Shown here piece after piece: positions 45,932 through 55,544 of a DNA stretch of 64,000 bases (position 1 is its first letter; each line of letters begins with the position of its first letter). The translations under genes and the position numbers were made by a program. This DNA comes from Arabidopsis thaliana (lineage: Eukaryota > Streptophyta > Magnoliopsida > Brassicales > Brassicaceae). The stretch spans positions 4,341,001 to 4,405,000 of the forward strand of contig NC_003075.7 of assembly GCF_000001735.4 (NCBI RefSeq). Direction: 5' to 3'. The notes under the pieces were generated by a model. The model made no database searches. It worked only from the letters and a program-made list of their open reading frames with translations, and had not been told where the DNA came from.

Positions 45932-46456
45932 ATGATTAGCAGTACCTCCACTCAAGAAACATACAAGAAGAAAGTCATCCAAGAAAAGCTTGATGATCCC
46001 GGTTCATTCACCCTGCCATGCTCTCTAGGACCATTGACATTCAATAGGTGCCTTTGTGATCTAGGAGCATCTGTTAGCCTTATTCCTCTCTCTACAGCTA
46101 AAAGGCTAGGGATCATGGAATTCAAGTTCTGCAACTTTGCCTTACTCTTAGCTGACGGTTCTGTTGCACATCCTCATGGTCTAATAGAAAATCTGCTTGT
46201 CAAGATTGAAAATGTTGAGATACCTACAGACTTTGTGGTATTGGACGTAGATGAAGAAGGCAAGGATCCCCTGATCCTAGGCAGACCATTCTTAGCTTCA
46301 GCTGGAGCAGTCATAGATGTCAAGAATGGAAAAATTAATCTGAACCTTGAAAAAGGCATCAAGATGAAGTTCGACATCAGAGAAGCTTTAAAGAAATCAA
46401 CAACAGGAGATCAGAGTTTTGGAATTCAAGATATGGATGTTGATGAAGAAACATAA
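45932..46456 (+). pseudogene. Element E' aspartic protease
   Basis: Same domain as in [21 protein letters not shown] and [19 protein letters not shown], continuing a little further ([14 protein letters not shown]) to TAA. Open throughout; upstream gag is cut off by TAG near 45,864 and 45,918. Confidence 0.85.
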
Positions 46457-47272
46457 GCTGAAACCTCACCAAAAGTCAATTATACTTCTCAACTTAGCAA
46501 GCTGAAGAGAACTTTTGACCACAAGAAGAGAGCAACAGAAAGGCTATCTCAGACTGAAGATCCTACAGAAGATGACTGGTATGAAATGAGAAAAAAATTT
46601 AAATGGCAAAGAAGAGTCATAGAGGGATTATCTTCAAGGGTGATGAAGCTGAAATATCAACTTTGGATGTTTTAAAAAAGTGTTAAAAAGTTTTCAGTTG
46701 GTATTGACCCAGAGAAGATAGAAACTGCACTAGCTATCAAGGAGGACGAAAATTTCACAACATAATGGTTTGCACCAGAAGATCAGAAAGGAGTTCACTT
46801 AGAGGAAAGAAGCCTAGAGAGCAAGTTGTTGAGTGAGGAGGAAACTCCTATTCCAATTTATTCTCCAGGAGCGCCTAAACAGCCCACCAACCCCTCTGCT
46901 GAAGAAGAACACTTGACACTTGATTCTGTTACTGAAGAACTCCTGGAACTCAGGATAGAATACAAAGCTCAAGAGGATATCATTGGGGAGCTAACTTACA
47001 AAATGGAAGGACTGAACCATGCAATCTTGGAACTTCAAGAAATGATCAAATGCTACCCCAGTTTTGAATTTGAGGATTGGTCAAGGGAAACTAGTTCAGA
47101 AGAAGAAGACTACTCTGCTGATCAGAAAGAAGCTTACTTTGAAGAAAAATCAAGTGAGTACTCATCCTACCATATCTCAAGAGAGGATGCACGGTATGAT
47201 TCAAGCACTGAAAATTCAACCACTGAAGATGAGGACTTCTCTGTTCCTCTCTTCAACCTCTTTTCTGACTAA
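46457..47272 (+). pseudogene. Acidic ORF downstream of protease (element E')
   Basis: Coding-like sequence (KRTFDHKKRATERLSQTEDP) starts near 46,503. The acidic part is open from about 46,770 (WFAPEDQKGVHLEERSLESK) to FSD and TAA at 47270-47272. It is not a pol domain. Confidence 0.6.
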
Positions 47273-48113
47273 GCTCTGTAAGAGTCAAGCTTAATGACTT
47301 AAAACAAGCTCACTTGGGAAGAAGTCCCATGTCTATCTATGTATATAACTTTCTATTTTTCTTGTTATTTTTGATGTTTTTATTTAAGTGTTTCAGGTTT
47401 ATTTTAGTGACCCTAAGAGAGTCAACGGTCGAGTAAATTCAAACCAAGTCAAGAAAAATCTCAACCGTTGATCGAGTAGAATGAGGAGGAGAATTTTGAG
47501 CCATTGATTTGGATGACCAAATGGGAGGAGCATCACCACCGTTTGATCGAGTGAATTCATGAGGTTCACTTTGGTCCGTTTGATAGAGTAAATAAGATTG
47601 AGGAGCTCTCCTAGCCGTTGGATCAATTTTTGCGCAACTCAAGAAGATGCTCGATTCTTTAATCGAGCTCTCATTATTTGAAGACCATGGCATAACTTTG
47701 TGACCCCACTTGCTCCCCCAACACTCTTTTACTCGACGGACAAAGCTATTACCCATGCCCCTCACCATTTCCAATCAACTTTCTATCCTTTCCCAAAGAA
47801 ACCAAACACCATTCTCCTCCACCCATTGATTTCGCAATCCTTCATTGAAACTCTCTCTTTCATCATCTCATTTTCGCAACCTCTCCATCTCTCACAAAGC
47901 TTCGAAGTTTCACTCCAAACTCTCCCTATCACTCTTCACTAATTCGTTCTCACTTCATCATACTTCACCAAAGTTACTCGATCACTTCCAAGCTCATCCT
48001 CAAGCATTCAATCGGTTTCAAGCTCAAAATTTCATCACCTAAGAAACCGATTCCCTCCCCCTTTGATACCCCTTGGAGAGTTGTTTTTAATTACTTTTTT
48101 GAAACTCACCACC
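47273..48113 (+). other. Element E' spacer before ORF1
   Basis: Noncoding, with ACTCGA words and a CT-rich leader just before ATG 48114; inverted counterpart of 40,664-41,466. Confidence 0.55.
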
Positions 48114-50007
48114 ATGTATTCAAGAAGGAAGAGTTCGTCTCGAGCAAGAAGATGCTCTGTTGATCCTGAAGAAGTTGAGGCGTTTGACATGAGTGCCATG
48201 ACTGAACGCCAAATTCGCCAAGCTCGTCGTGCCAAAGATCAAGCTTGATTCAAGGAGGAAGCTCAAGCCGCTCGACCATGCAAAGAGAAGAAGTAGCTCG
48301 GGGGAAGAGGGTCGTTGAAGCTGAAGAAGAGCACCATGAAGAAGCACCCTTTGAAAAAGTGGTTTCTGAAGAAGAGGTTGAGATCATCGGGGATGATACC
48401 CCAACCCTGTTGGGAGAAGAAACCGACCAAGAAGGAAGAGAGAGCCAACCCCGAGCGAGTACTACCAATATTTGAAAGAGTTGAAGTTTGAGGGAACTAG
48501 ATACCCTCATAAGGAAACAATGCAAGAGCTTGGTATTTGTGGTCATGTGGAGTACTTGATGGAATTGGCCAATCTTGCAACATTCATTAGCTGCCAATGT
48601 GGGGGATACAAAGAGGAGAGCTGCCAACTCCTTGCAACCCTCAAGGTTCATTTTTGTGTTGATGATTCGGAGAAAGAAGAGAGAGGAGGTCTTGGTTACA
48701 TAACTTTCAAGGTTATGGGTGTCGAGTATACTCTTAACATATGCAATATTGATACCATTTTTGGGTTCCCTAGTGGAGAAGGAATCCGCCAAGACTATGA
48801 TCAACAAGAGCTGAAATCCCTTTGGAAAACAATAGCCGGTCCAAAACCCTTCTTGCCAACCAAGAGCAAGAGTTCTTCAATCCGTAATCCCGTGATTAGA
48901 TACCTCCACCAATGCATCGCCAACACCCTCTTTCCAAAGAAGGCCACCGGATTTGTTAGTGAAGAGGAGTTATGCATGATAGACCAATCTTTGGTCTTCA
49001 TTTTGAGGGAGACAAGAGATGGAAGGAAGATGGCGGGTGATAGAGCAGACACTTCGTTGAGTGTTGTTCTCTTGGATCACTTATTGAGTTACAAAGAGTA
49101 TGCTGCAGCCATCCATAGCTCGGGAATTCACGGGAGTCTTTGTGTTGGTAGTCTCTTAATGCCAATACTAGGAGCCGTGGGTATGGAACTTGGAGCCCCT
49201 GACGTGTTACCCAAGTTCATTGACCTAGACTATCTCAAGGGGAAGGATTTTCTAGAGAAAACAACTCCGGCGGATCGCTATCTCTTCAAGTTCAACCACT
49301 CGGAGCTTGGACCTTCTCTTCTACCCCTACCATGCGAGAACCGGACTTCGGTAAAGACAAGGCGCAACATCAATTTCATGCCATCTCCCTCTGCCTTGAA
49401 CATCGACATTGGAGGAGCTCGGGAAGATGAACCAGAGCATAGTCCAGCTGACTATGAGCAACATGAATACTTCACTCAAGCTGTTTATGAGGAGCAAATC
49501 GAGTTTGAGCAGCATGTTGATCAACCGGAGCATGGGGACAACGAACAAGAACAAGCTCACTATGAAGAAGGTGCTAACCAAGGAGGAGATAAGTTGGCTG
49601 AAGATCACAAGAAGCCCGGTGTACTTGAAGAGCTTGGAAACCTTCACAGCAAGACAATGAAGGATTTCAAGAAGAAGATGAGAACAATGAAGAAGTCGCT
49701 CAAGAGTATGGCCGCTCAACTCTAGGACTTCTAGAGCAAGCCAAGGCCACCATCTCCAACCGCCGAAGTAAGAAGGAGCGGTTCAACGAGCTCAGCTGCA
49801 AGGAGAGCTAAAAGGATCGATCAACCCCGAGCTTCATCTTTTGAGCCTCGGGAAGTGATCTCCGAGTTGAGAGAGCCAAGGAGGAGGCAGAGGCGAGCTT
49901 CCACACGCTCGACCGGACAGAACGAGCAACACCCTCCCGCCTCAACTTCAGCCCCTGCCTATAGCCAAGACAGTATGGATGACTATGTCTCCATCTACTT
50001 CACCTGA
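48114..50007 (+). pseudogene. Athila ORF1-type protein (element E')
   Basis: ATG 48114 starts MYSRRKSSSRARRCSV. A one-base loss near 48,233 shifts the frame. The main domain is open from about 48,450 to 49,722 (KFEGTRYPHKETMQELGICG, CQCGGYKEESCQLLATLKVH, EEELCMIDQSLVFILRETRD, SVVLLDHLLSYKEYAAAIHS, LDYLKGKDFLEKTTPADRYL). It continues into an acidic tail (EQHVDQPEHGDNEQEQAHYE) and a coiled coil. Two TAG codons near 49,723 and 49,732 stop it before the basic C-terminus (REPRRRQRRASTRSTGQNEQ) ends DDYVSIYFT with TGA at 50005-50007. This is the best preserved copy of the ATHILA ORF-1 domain in the window. Confidence 0.88.
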
Positions 50008-51280
50008 AAACTGAGGTAACACCACCTCTCCATTGTATATACCATAGCATTTTTTTTATTTTTCTTTGTGTGTTTTGTGCTTTGGTCTTGAATTCTCTTT
50101 CAGATTTTTATTACACAAGGGACTGTGTAATTTAAGTTTGGGGAAGGGTTCAAGACATGTTTAACATTGTGTTCTCTTTTCTTATTTCAAATTTTACATC
50201 ATCTAAGGCATAGAAAAACCATAAAAATTTGAAAAATTTTTAGAAAATGATTTCACAAAAAAAAGAGTGTCATGTAGATTGCATATCATTTTAGGATTGT
50301 ATATAGAGTGTTTGCATTTAGCATTGCTCATTTGCATAGGGGATAATAATGATTTCAAACCGATAAGCATGTTTTGATTCAATGAAGTAAGTTCAATGCC
50401 TAGATTGTTAGTTCTCGGTTGCATAACTGATTGTATCTCTGAAGTAAGACCGCACCCTGCTTTGAATTTGTAACTTGACTATACTACTTTGATCGAAACT
50501 CGCTTATCTGACGCCATTCCTTATCTATTAGAACCTGAACAGAATTTGAAATTATCATGTCTATGCATTGTTTATGAACTCATGGCTACCATATACATAC
50601 TTCGATCATCTTATTCACTTCATCACCCTCTGCTAATCCAAGTAGCTGTCTCTCATTTTAAGAGCAGTTTCCCATACCCTTAGCCTAGCCTTATTTCAAG
50701 CCAAAGATCATTTGTGTGTGTTTGTGAGGTCTTTTTCGATTGAGCTTGGTATAACGTGTTAGGTATGAGCCGACAAGAGCAGTCTTTCATGTAGACCTAG
50801 CCCATGCTTTTTGGGTTAGCTAGGATTAGGTGGAGACTTGTATTTGGGATTGGGATTGTGTATGGAATGAATAGGAATGAGAGTGAGAATGAAAAAAAAT
50901 AAAAAAGAGTAAGAGTTTAGAGTTCTAAGGGGGATTCAAAAGTGTTAAGTCTAGTAAAACGCCCTATGTGCTAAGAATAGAAGAAAAGCCTTAAGTTTGT
51001 CTAAGAATAGCATTCTACTGAAGCTCAATCTTTTCTCTGAGAGTCTCCTGTTACTCAACCAAACCATTAGAGGGACCATTTGTGTGTTTAGCCTAAGCCC
51101 GAAACCAAGTGAGTTCATAACAATTGCATTGCTTGATCCACTGTTCGTGCTTAATGAATGTTAAAGGGAATTGGTTGATGTGAATGCTTGAATAGATTAA
51201 GGCAAGTTGTTAGGTTGCATTGTGACGAGTATGGCTAACGTTTTTGAGTAAGGGTCTATCATCTTGCAACCTAGAATTAG
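50008..51280 (+). other. Element E' 3' noncoding region
   Basis: Inverted counterpart of 9,680-11,158. It has the purine-rich AAGTTTGGGGAAGGG near 50,137. No coding content. Confidence 0.65.
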
Positions 51281-52233
51281 TGACCATCTCTACAAGACTT
51301 GTTGAGCTATCAAAGCGTCTTTGGATCCTCCTCATTTCCCACTCAACCAGACATCTGAGCATACAAATAGGAGAGGATGAAGCATCTACTCGACCAATTG
51401 ATCACTCGGAGCATAGACACAAAGGCGCAAACTTTGCAGCACCCTCTTCACTCGATCCCCAAGGTCGAGTATTCGCCCAAACCGCCTTAAGTCTCTTCTC
51501 TTCTAGTGAATCTAGGGTTTCCAACATTTTAGTATAAATAGATCATTTGAGGTTTGTCCAAAAGAGCTAGACTTTATCTTTCAGTTTTTCTTTGTGTTTA
51601 TGAATCTTGAAACTTTAATTACTCTTAATCTATTTCGTTTTTGCATTTAATTGTTTAAGTAGAGTTGTTTAGATTGTTTAGATCTACATTTTGGTATGAT
51701 TTCAGTAATTTCTGGGTTTGTGTTCTTGAGAATGTTGCTTGAGTAGTGATTAGGGTTCTTGAGGATGGATTAGATTAGGGTAATCTCTAGGTTAGTTAGG
51801 TGGTTAATGTTTAGGTTTATACCCTTCTGGATTCCATTGGCCCCTATGCGGTTTTCGCTGGCTAATATGGAGATTCGATCACAGACGTCCAGCGTCCAAA
51901 AGACGTTCAAATGGATGTCTGACCTACGAATTCCAGAGATATGTAGACTCGACCAAGGGATTGGCTTGCCTGCCTATTGGCATTGGTACATTGTTTCTTA
52001 AACCCTGCTCTTCTGTGTTTCATCAACGAGAGTTGAGATTAGGAAGTGGTAGAGTTATGGGGGTCTCTGTCACGAGAGTGGATTGACGTAGTTTTTGAAT
52101 CTATCGTCATGGGTATCTACCTTTCGCCTATTAGCCATTTGATGAACCCTAGAGTTACCCTTATCAATGAATCCATCCTTAGAACTTCTATTAGATTTGT
52201 TTGTATCCCCTGTTGATTGCACTTTTATTTACC
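51281..52233 (+). repeat. Element E', partial 3' LTR
   Basis: It starts about 395 bases into the LTR (TGACCATCTCTACAAG) and runs to within the LTR 3' part, where it meets the inverted E LTR at 52,233/52,234. It contains the LTR segment missing from the E' 5' LTR. Confidence 0.88.
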
Positions 52234-52906
52234 TTGGTCGAGTCTACAAATCTCTGGAATTCGTAGATCAGACATCTATTTGAACGTCTTTTGGACGATG
52301 GACGTCTATGATCGAATCTCCACATTAGCCAGCAATAACCGCATAGGGGCCAAGCGAATCTAGAAGGGTTCTAACCTAATCTTAACCACCTAACTAACCT
52401 AGAGATAACCCTAATCTAATCCGTCCTCAAGAACCCTAATCACTACTCAAGCAACATTCTCAAGAACACAAACCCAGAAATTACTGAAATCATACCAAAA
52501 TGTAGATCTAAACAAACTAAACAACTTTACTTAAACAACTAAATGCAAAAACGAAATAGATTAAGAGTAATTAAGTTTTGAAGATTCATAAACACAAAAA
52601 AACTAAAGGATAAAAGCTGGATCCCTTGGACAAACCCAAAGTGATCTATTTATACTAAAATGTTGAAAACCCTAGATTCACTAGAGGACAAGATACTTGA
52701 GGCGGTTTGGGCGAATGCTCGATCTTGGGGATCGAGTAATGAGGGTGCGGCAAAGTTTGCGCCTTTGTGTCTATGCTCCGAGTGATCAATTGGTCGAGTA
52801 GATGCTTCTTCCTCTCCTATCTGTATGCTCAGATGTCTGGTTGAGTGGGGAATGAGGAGGATCCGAAGATGCTTTGATAGATCAACAAGTCTTGTAGAGT
52901 TGGTCA
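51281..52906. repeat. Inverted repeat of LTR sequence, arms about 0.67 kb, loop about 280 bp
   Basis: Arm 51281-51956 (E' LTR, forward) is the inverted match of 52234-52906 (E LTR, reverse). The inner ends ACTCGACCAA and TTGGTCGAGT face each other across 51,957-52,233. Identity is high by eye. A transcript through it would fold into a long hairpin. Confidence 0.85.
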
Positions 52907-53248
52907 CCCTTGGTCGAGTAAATCGGTCGAGTAGAGGATCGAGTAGGAGGGGCGAGTAGATCAATCTGCTGTTTCATCTGAGGTTGCCTTGATCGAGTAA
53001 GAGGGTCGAGTAAACTGCAGCCTCCTCTATAGCTGCCTAGATCGAGTGGATGGGTCGAGTAGAGTCCTTTTTACCTCCTTCTACACTTGAAAACACACCA
53101 AAACATGCAATGCGTATGCAAGATGATCCTAGATGCCTAAGTATGCAAAATAAGCTAAAATGGTGCAAAATGATATGATACAATGAGCAAATGCAAAGCT
53201 AAATGATGATAAATACACACCTAAAATGAGTAAAATACAGTGTTATCA
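52234..53248 (-). repeat. Element E, truncated 5' LTR (1,015 bp)
   Basis: In element orientation it starts TGATAACACTG at 53248 beside the TGGAG duplication and matches the 3' LTR at 7934-9513 over its first 1,015 bases. Its 3' part and the primer-binding site are deleted. Confidence 0.9.
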
Positions 53249-53253
53249 TGGAG
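53249..53253. repeat. Right target-site duplication of element E (TGGAG)
   Basis: It follows LTR end GTTATCA and pairs with 7929-7933. Confidence 0.85.
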
Positions 53254-55261
53254 TCAAGAAAGAGTCAGTTAGGCGAGGTGGACATGTAGAGAAGAACAAA
53301 GAAGTTGCTGTTGTAAATAAATATGACGGAGACACTATAGAGATGTTGAAGAAATTCATTGTGGAGCAACAAAAAAAACCCAGCAAGCACGTTGAAGAGA
53401 GAGATGGTTCAGTTATTCGAGGGTTTGATCAAATGTGACTGTGGTGGACTGCGATCTACAAAAGCCAGCACAATGGAGAAGAAACAGGAAGAAGGGAAAG
53501 ACAACACTACAATGGAACCAAAGGATGATGGAAAAGACAATACCCCAATGGAGTAGAATCAGGAAGGCGACAATTCTGATGTTGAGGTCACTACCTTAGA
53601 GACTGGTTCCACGTCGAGAGGCAAGAAGAAGAGGAAAAGGACTGAAGAGGAAGGAGAGGGGTTTGCTCTCTATGAGAGAAACAGATGGGACGAGGCTTAC
53701 AAAGGTGTGGAAGACATCATTGATAATGTAGATCTTGCATGTCACCAAGAGACAACAAAAGGCAATAGTTCCCAGGTAAAAAACTGTGTTATTTGTTTGG
53801 TGTACAATTATATTGTTTTGTGTACTACTTGACTGGTTATATTAATTGGTGTACAACAAAATGTGTGATTTCATTATGTTTTTTACTTGCAGGGAATGGA
53901 ATCTGATAACGAATGTGAATCTAGTTATGATTCACCGTTTGCTGAACACAATGCACTTGCCATTGTGCCCTCCGGTTTAGAGAGTGGACATGAAGAAACA
54001 TGTAGGACTTTAGAGAGTAGACATGAAAAAACATGTAGGGAGCCAATCATTGCTGATATGTAAACATTTGGAGAGGTAAGTCCACATCTACATTATTCAA
54101 TGAATATTAATAGGTACCATTGTCTCTTAGATTAATATGATTTTGGACAGGAAAATTTGGCTTTGTCTCCTCAGACTCGTGAAGAGTTGGTAAATATCTC
54201 TAAGAGCGTGCCTCGTGCTTCAAGGTTTGTCAAGGGAGGGGAGTATACAGGTGGTCCCAAGTTAAAAGCTCTGTTTGCAAGCAAGAAAAAAAGACTAGTG
54301 TACCACCCTATATCCAGTGTAAACTTGAAGGAGTTTGACAAGCTTAGACAACTGCTAGTGGACAATGCGGAGCTATAAGTTTTATGATTAAAAGTGTATC
54401 TATTTTTTATAAGCTACTATGTAACAAAACGTTCGTTACTTTTAGGACATAAACTAAATACATCGTAACCTATCGGTTTTTCCTGAATATAGCTGAGGCC
54501 CAAAACTCATTGGAGAATTAGGTAAAGAAGATGTACTCTTTTATCACTTGAAAACTTCGTATGAACACCAACACGGTAGTATCTCACATGGTGCAATTGG
54601 TAAACAGCATGTGCAGGTAATAATGACTATGATGTGGCACAGAAAGTTTGGTTTGTACAATACTGCATGAGATGTTTTCATTGATACATGGTTTTTGACT
54701 CTTCTTAAGGATAGGTACACCGATTTCAAAGCATTCAAGAATAAGAAGAAATTCAATTTGGGAGTAAACATGAGAGTGTTTGTTACAGGTAGGGTAAAAG
54801 GATGGACACCAACAACGTTTCTACAATATGCTCACCTGGTGTACATCCCTATGAAATGGTACACCTCACACTGGGTATGTCTGGTAATTAACTTGAGGCT
54901 GCATACAGTTCAGGTCTTTGACCCTTTAATTGAAGCAACGTCGGATGAGGAAGTACAATGTTTGATGGCGCCCGTTGTAGAGATGATTCCATGGTTGGTT
55001 AAAGAGGTTGTAGGTAAGCAGTATACAAAGAACTTCTCAACAAACCCACTAACATGGGAGAGGGTTAGAGGAGTATACAAGAACCAGAGAGGAGGTGGGA
55101 GTGGACCCCTTGCAGCAAAATACCTTGAAATGCACTCGTTTGGGCTTGACATAGATGATATGGGACATATTACGGATGAGGTGATCGACGAGTTAAGGAA
55201 AGGGTACGCGTTGGATGCATACGCTGAGTTCATTGAGAATGATGAAGCAACAAAACCTTGA
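53254..55261 (+). pseudogene. DUF1985-Ulp1 transposon gene, 3' half with C48 protease-like domain
   Basis: Continues the gene cut at 7933. A basic/acidic linker (GKKKRKRTEEEGEGFALYER) ends at donor CCCAG/GTAAA (53775). The next exon begins at 53893; it contains TAA near 54,061 where CAA is likely ancestral. Another exon starts near 54,151 (SPQTREELVNISKSVPRASR). The Ulp1-type domain spans about 54,500-55,261. GKEDVLFYHLKTSYEHQHGS is followed by a TGA near 54,669, then DTWFLTLLKDRYTDFKAFKN. His (54869-54871, HWVCLVINL) and Asp (54920-54922, VFDP) are kept. The catalytic Cys position reads Ser (AGT 55100-55102, NQRGGGSGP). C48 enzymes cleave SUMO-like proteins; this copy would be inactive. It ends TGA after NDEATKP at 55259-55261. 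Confidence 0.88.
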
Positions 55262-55544
55262 CTAGAGTTGCACGTGAATCTAGAGATATTTTGTTCGCCT
55301 ATTTAGAAACTTTAATCGAGACATTACTGATATTTTCATCTATGTTTACTTTTAACTTTGGATATACCTGTTTATATGGATATTGAAATTAAATGTTTTT
55401 AATGACTTTTAAAGTTGTTGCTTCTAAGGATTTCTATAAATATTACACCACATAAGTTTATTGTGACTGTACACTTTAAATTTCCTAGTAACTGTGCATT
55501 GGTATTCAAATTTGCATAGATTTTATAACAGTATACTAGAATAA
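55262..55544. other. 3' flank of the Ulp1-like pseudogene
   Basis: AT-rich DNA with no gene, leading into the GTAC-rich repeat region. Confidence 0.5.

Larger units (their letters stand above)
44332..52233 (+). mobile_element. Element E': second Athila-like copy, opposite orientation
   Basis: E' begins precisely at the LTR terminus TGATAACACTG, inside the gag of E. It has a partial 5' LTR joined to mid-gag (deletion removing LTR 3' end, primer-binding site and gag start), protease, acidic ORF, ORF1, 3' noncoding DNA, then a partial LTR joined at CTAGAATTAG/TGACCATC (polypurine tract and LTR start lost). It ends abruptly at 52,233 against the E 5' LTR. No target duplication can be checked because the right end was deleted. 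Like E it has no pol. Confidence 0.85.
7934..53248 (-). mobile_element. Element E: Athila-like retrotransposon without pol, nested host of others
   Basis: E is a reverse-strand LTR element: 3' LTR at 7934-9513, polypurine tract beside it, ORF1 in two parts, a protease, gag, and a truncated 5' LTR at 52234-53248. It is bounded by TGGAG duplications. Without F (27,621 bp plus 5) and E' (7,902 bp) it is about 9.8 kb. No reverse transcriptase, RNase H or integrase is seen between protease and ORF1, in E or in its sister copy E', so the family looks non-autonomous and would depend on proteins from a relative. F interrupts ORF1 and E' interrupts gag. The primer-binding site, gag start and LTR 3' part were lost at the E'/5' LTR junction. 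Confidence 0.85.

Noticed and set aside
53226..53438. Start of the right half of the Ulp1 gene inside the E LTR
   Set aside because: The first codons are LTR sequence; the gene really continues from 7933.
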